Shown here in pieces: positions 62,266 to 64,000 of a stretch of 64,000 nucleotides of DNA. Numbering within the stretch: position 1 is the stretch's first letter; each line of letters opens with the position of its first letter. The translations under genes were made by a program, and so were the position numbers. Under the pieces are notes generated by a model. The model saw nothing but the letters and a program-made list of their open reading frames with translations, made no database searches and was not told where the DNA came from. This stretch comes from Bradyrhizobium murdochi (GTDB lineage Bacteria > Pseudomonadota > Alphaproteobacteria > Rhizobiales > Xanthobacteraceae): positions 248,001-312,000 of the forward strand of contig NZ_AXAU01000005.1 in assembly GCF_000472965.1 (NCBI RefSeq), given 5' to 3'.

Positions 62266-63018
62266 ATGTGGGACGACGTACTTCTTTACGTCATCATAGG
62301 CTTCGTCGCGCAAATGATCGATGGTGCGATCGGCATGGCCTACGGCGTAACGGCTACCTCTGTGCTCCTCGGCCTGGGCGTGCCTCCCGCCACCGCAAGC
62401 GCGTGTGTGCATGCGGCGGAGACATTCACCACCGGCGCCTCGGGTCTCGCCCATTGGCGCTTTGGCAATGTTGACCGCAAACTGCTCCTGCGTCTTGCCA
62501 TTCCGGGAATGATTGGTGGGGCAATCGGCGCCTATGCACTCTCCGAACTCCCCGGCGAAGCCTTGAAGCCTTTCATCAGCGCTTACCTCCTTCTGCTTGG
62601 CGCATTTATCGTCTGGAAGGCGCTAGCGGCTCGCCCAATTGAGGCACCTACTCCGCGCGCAGTCGGTCCTCTGGGTTTGTTCGGCGGCGTCCTCGACGCC
62701 ATTGGCGGAGGGGGATGGGGCCTGACCGTGACCTCTACACTCCTTGGCCAAGGCGCGACGCCGCGCTACGCCATCGGCTCAGTCAACTTGGCCGAGTTTT
62801 TCGTCACTTTGACCATATCAACGACTTTCTTTCTCACCGTTGGCCTGAGCCTGTGGCCTATCATCGCCGGTCTTATCATCGGGGGGGTCATCGCGGCGCC
62901 GTTCGCAGCGCTTGCGACCAAACACATCCCGGATAAAGTCCTGATGCTTCTGGTCGGCTGCGTCGTAGTGCTCTTAAGCCTGCGCACAATCCTCATGGAA
63001 CTCGCATCCGGTCCATAG
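62266..63018 (+). CDS. TauE/SafE family permease (second copy in the window)
   Basis: A 250-residue polytopic protein with the repeated family motif: VIIGFVAQMIDGAIGMAYGV near the N terminus and GLFGGVLDAIGGGGWGLTVTS in the second half. It is more divergent from the first copy at 11730 than two recent duplicates would be. The family exports sulfite and related anions. It is placed between the ydcF-like and ChaC genes, on its own; no regulator is visible. The substrate is unknown. Confidence 0.87.
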   Translation: MWDDVLLYVIIGFVAQMIDGAIGMAYGVTATSVLLGLGVPPATASACVHAAETFTTGASGLAHWRFGNVDRKLLLRLAIPGMIGGAIGAYALSELPGEALKPFISAYLLLLGAFIVWKALAARPIEAPTPRAVGPLGLFGGVLDAIGGGGWGLTVTSTLLGQGATPRYAIGSVNLAEFFVTLTISTTFFLTVGLSLWPIIAGLIIGGVIAAPFAALATKHIPDKVLMLLVGCVVVLLSLRTILMELASGP

Positions 63019-63147
63019 GTCGGCTAAGGGTCGGCCATTAACAGACATGCGCGGCCCCGACCTTCGAGGTCCGCTTTGCCTCCAATGGCGAATACTATCG
63101 CGGCCACCGGATTTCATTCCAGTCCGCTTATGAGTACACACCCCAGC

Positions 63148-63747
63148 TCAACGGTCGCTGTTCTCCGCGGGAAGAGGCGGTGGATGCTGGGTGTGCAGCA
63201 TCGCCGCGAGCCGGTGCAGTTGCGAATCGCGAAAGCCTTCCGCTTCGATGGCTTTCACGGTAGCCAAAACGTAATCGCGGTTGACGCCGGACTGGCCGTG
63301 TCCCTGCAGCACATGACGTAGCTGCTCGGTGAGCGACAGCCGGCCGGCATATTGCACGTGGCCGCGGTCGACCACATAGACAAGCGCGCTGACGCGTTGA
63401 CGCGCATCGTTCTCCAGCCACACCGACCGCATCACCTCGCGGTAGACCGAAGTGACCTGCTCGCGCTCGCGCAAATAGGCGATGGTGGCGGCGCGGTACT
63501 TCTCCGCGACGCGGAATGCGATGCCGCGGCAGGCGCCGCCGCGGTCGAGTCCGAGAACGAGGCCGGGCTTTTCCGGCGTGCCCCGATGGACGAAGGAGTA
63601 GACGCAGAGCGCGCGGTGCTCGCCGATCAGCCGTGCCGGAACCCGTTCGATGAATTCGAAGCCCGGGCGCCACATCAGGGAGCCGTAGCCGAACACCCAG
63701 AGGTCGCCTTGCGAGAATTCCGTATCGTTGAACTCAATTGCGGGCAT
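63148..63747 (-). CDS. chaC: ChaC-type gamma-glutamylcyclotransferase
   Basis: A 199-residue glutathione-degrading cyclotransferase, which releases 5-oxoproline and Cys-Gly. The family motif VFGYGSLMWRPGF near residue 18 and the catalytic Glu region around REREQVTSVYREVM are conserved, as is the RDYVLATVKAIEAEG segment. The start is set at the Met before PAIEFND; an upstream TTG at 63780 is in frame. It is divergent from the DUF2125 gene. Confidence 0.87.
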   Translation of the reverse strand: MPAIEFNDTEFSQGDLWVFGYGSLMWRPGFEFIERVPARLIGEHRALCVYSFVHRGTPEKPGLVLGLDRGGACRGIAFRVAEKYRAATIAYLREREQVTSVYREVMRSVWLENDARQRVSALVYVVDRGHVQYAGRLSLTEQLRHVLQGHGQSGVNRDYVLATVKAIEAEGFRDSQLHRLAAMLHTQHPPPLPAENSDR

Positions 63748-63858
63748 GCCACGTGCACCGCTACCAGAACGGCGCGACAAAGCGAAGTGGATTCAATGCC
63801 TTTTGTTGCGACGAGCGGATACTTACATTCGCCAAAATCGCTAGCCAAAGGACGCCGC

Positions 63859-64000
63859 ATGCCTGACATGATCCCTGCGCCGCGCCGGCGCCCGCTGTGG
63901 CGCCTCTTCATCGCGCCTGCACTGCTCCTTGTTATTGCCGCGGCATGGAGCGCGTTCTGGTTCTATGCCGCTTCCGAAGTCGGCGTGCGCGCCGATGCGT
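63859..64000 (+). CDS. DUF2125 domain protein, cut by the window's right end
   Basis: Only the first 47 residues are in the window: a basic N terminus (RRRPLWRLF), a membrane segment (IAPALLLVIAAAWSAFWFYA) and the beginning of an outside domain (ASEVGVRADA). It resembles the start of DUF2125 proteins, which are anchored, extracytoplasmic and of unknown function, and this gene commonly lies next to the ChaC gene. AAAGGACG about 7 bases before ATG 63859 supports the start. The rest is beyond the window. Confidence 0.7.
   Translation, partial: MPDMIPAPRRRPLWRLFIAPALLLVIAAAWSAFWFYAASEVGVRADA

Overview
The window looks like a chromosomal segment from a Bradyrhizobium-type alphaproteobacterium. 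This rests on high GC content, a thioredoxin-like TlpA next to argH, an argH-lptM-lysA-TIGR02302 block, CpdR, ftsEX, a MipZ-like ATPase, a PduO-type cobalamin adenosyltransferase, and palindromic intergenic repeats of a kind I recall from Bradyrhizobium. Species assignment is inference; no database was searched. I see no transposase, phage integrase, rRNA gene or CRISPR array.

Left part (1-20 kb): an oligopeptide-type ABC substrate-binding protein, possibly cut by the window edge; a modular cell-wall hydrolase; a DUF3592-caspase pair; tRNA-Leu(CAA); dsbB; an 820-base gene-free stretch of repeats and a foldable element; an AbrB-family membrane protein; a PsiF-like exported protein; a TetR regulator divergent from two hotdog thioesterases with two matching operators between them; TauE/SafE; a DsbA-like protein; then leftward genes for a ClpP-like exported protease with a membrane partner, an esterase, an HtrA-like protein lacking its catalytic triad, and an acyl-CoA synthetase.

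Middle (20-46 kb): MipZ-like ATPase, a groES remnant beside an intact but tail-less groEL, an HNH nuclease, a ClC channel, LysE and NTF2-like genes with a LysR regulator, a NarL-type two-component pair beside an NHL-repeat protein and a DUF2380 protein, a flavin monooxygenase gene split by a frameshift, a DUF2855 protein, a lipid/acid catabolism-like cluster (acyl-CoA synthetase, branched-chain-type substrate-binding protein, nitronate monooxygenase-like enzyme, LysR), AlkA-type glycosylase, an RlaP-like nucleotidyltransferase overlapping gluQ, a soluble hybrid histidine kinase and a BrkB-type membrane protein.

Right part (46-64 kb): cobalamin adenosyltransferase, etfBA and 3-hydroxybutyryl-CoA dehydrogenase (acyl-CoA oxidation electron transfer), a small YjfB-like protein, tlpA, argH, lptM, lysA, two leftward enzymes flanked by palindromic repeats, a TIGR02302 protein, cpdR, an MJ0042/DUF3426 protein, ftsE-ftsX, ydcF-like, a second TauE/SafE, a ChaC-type cyclotransferase and the start of a DUF2125 protein.

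Most of the window is ordinary chromosomal backbone. The items most worth a second look are the groES remnant, the broken monooxygenase, the dead HtrA homologue, tandem repeats that abut the ftsE start, the paired TetR operators, the RlaP-gluQ overlap and the structured repeat near 7.9-8.0 kb. I found no clearly new multigene system.
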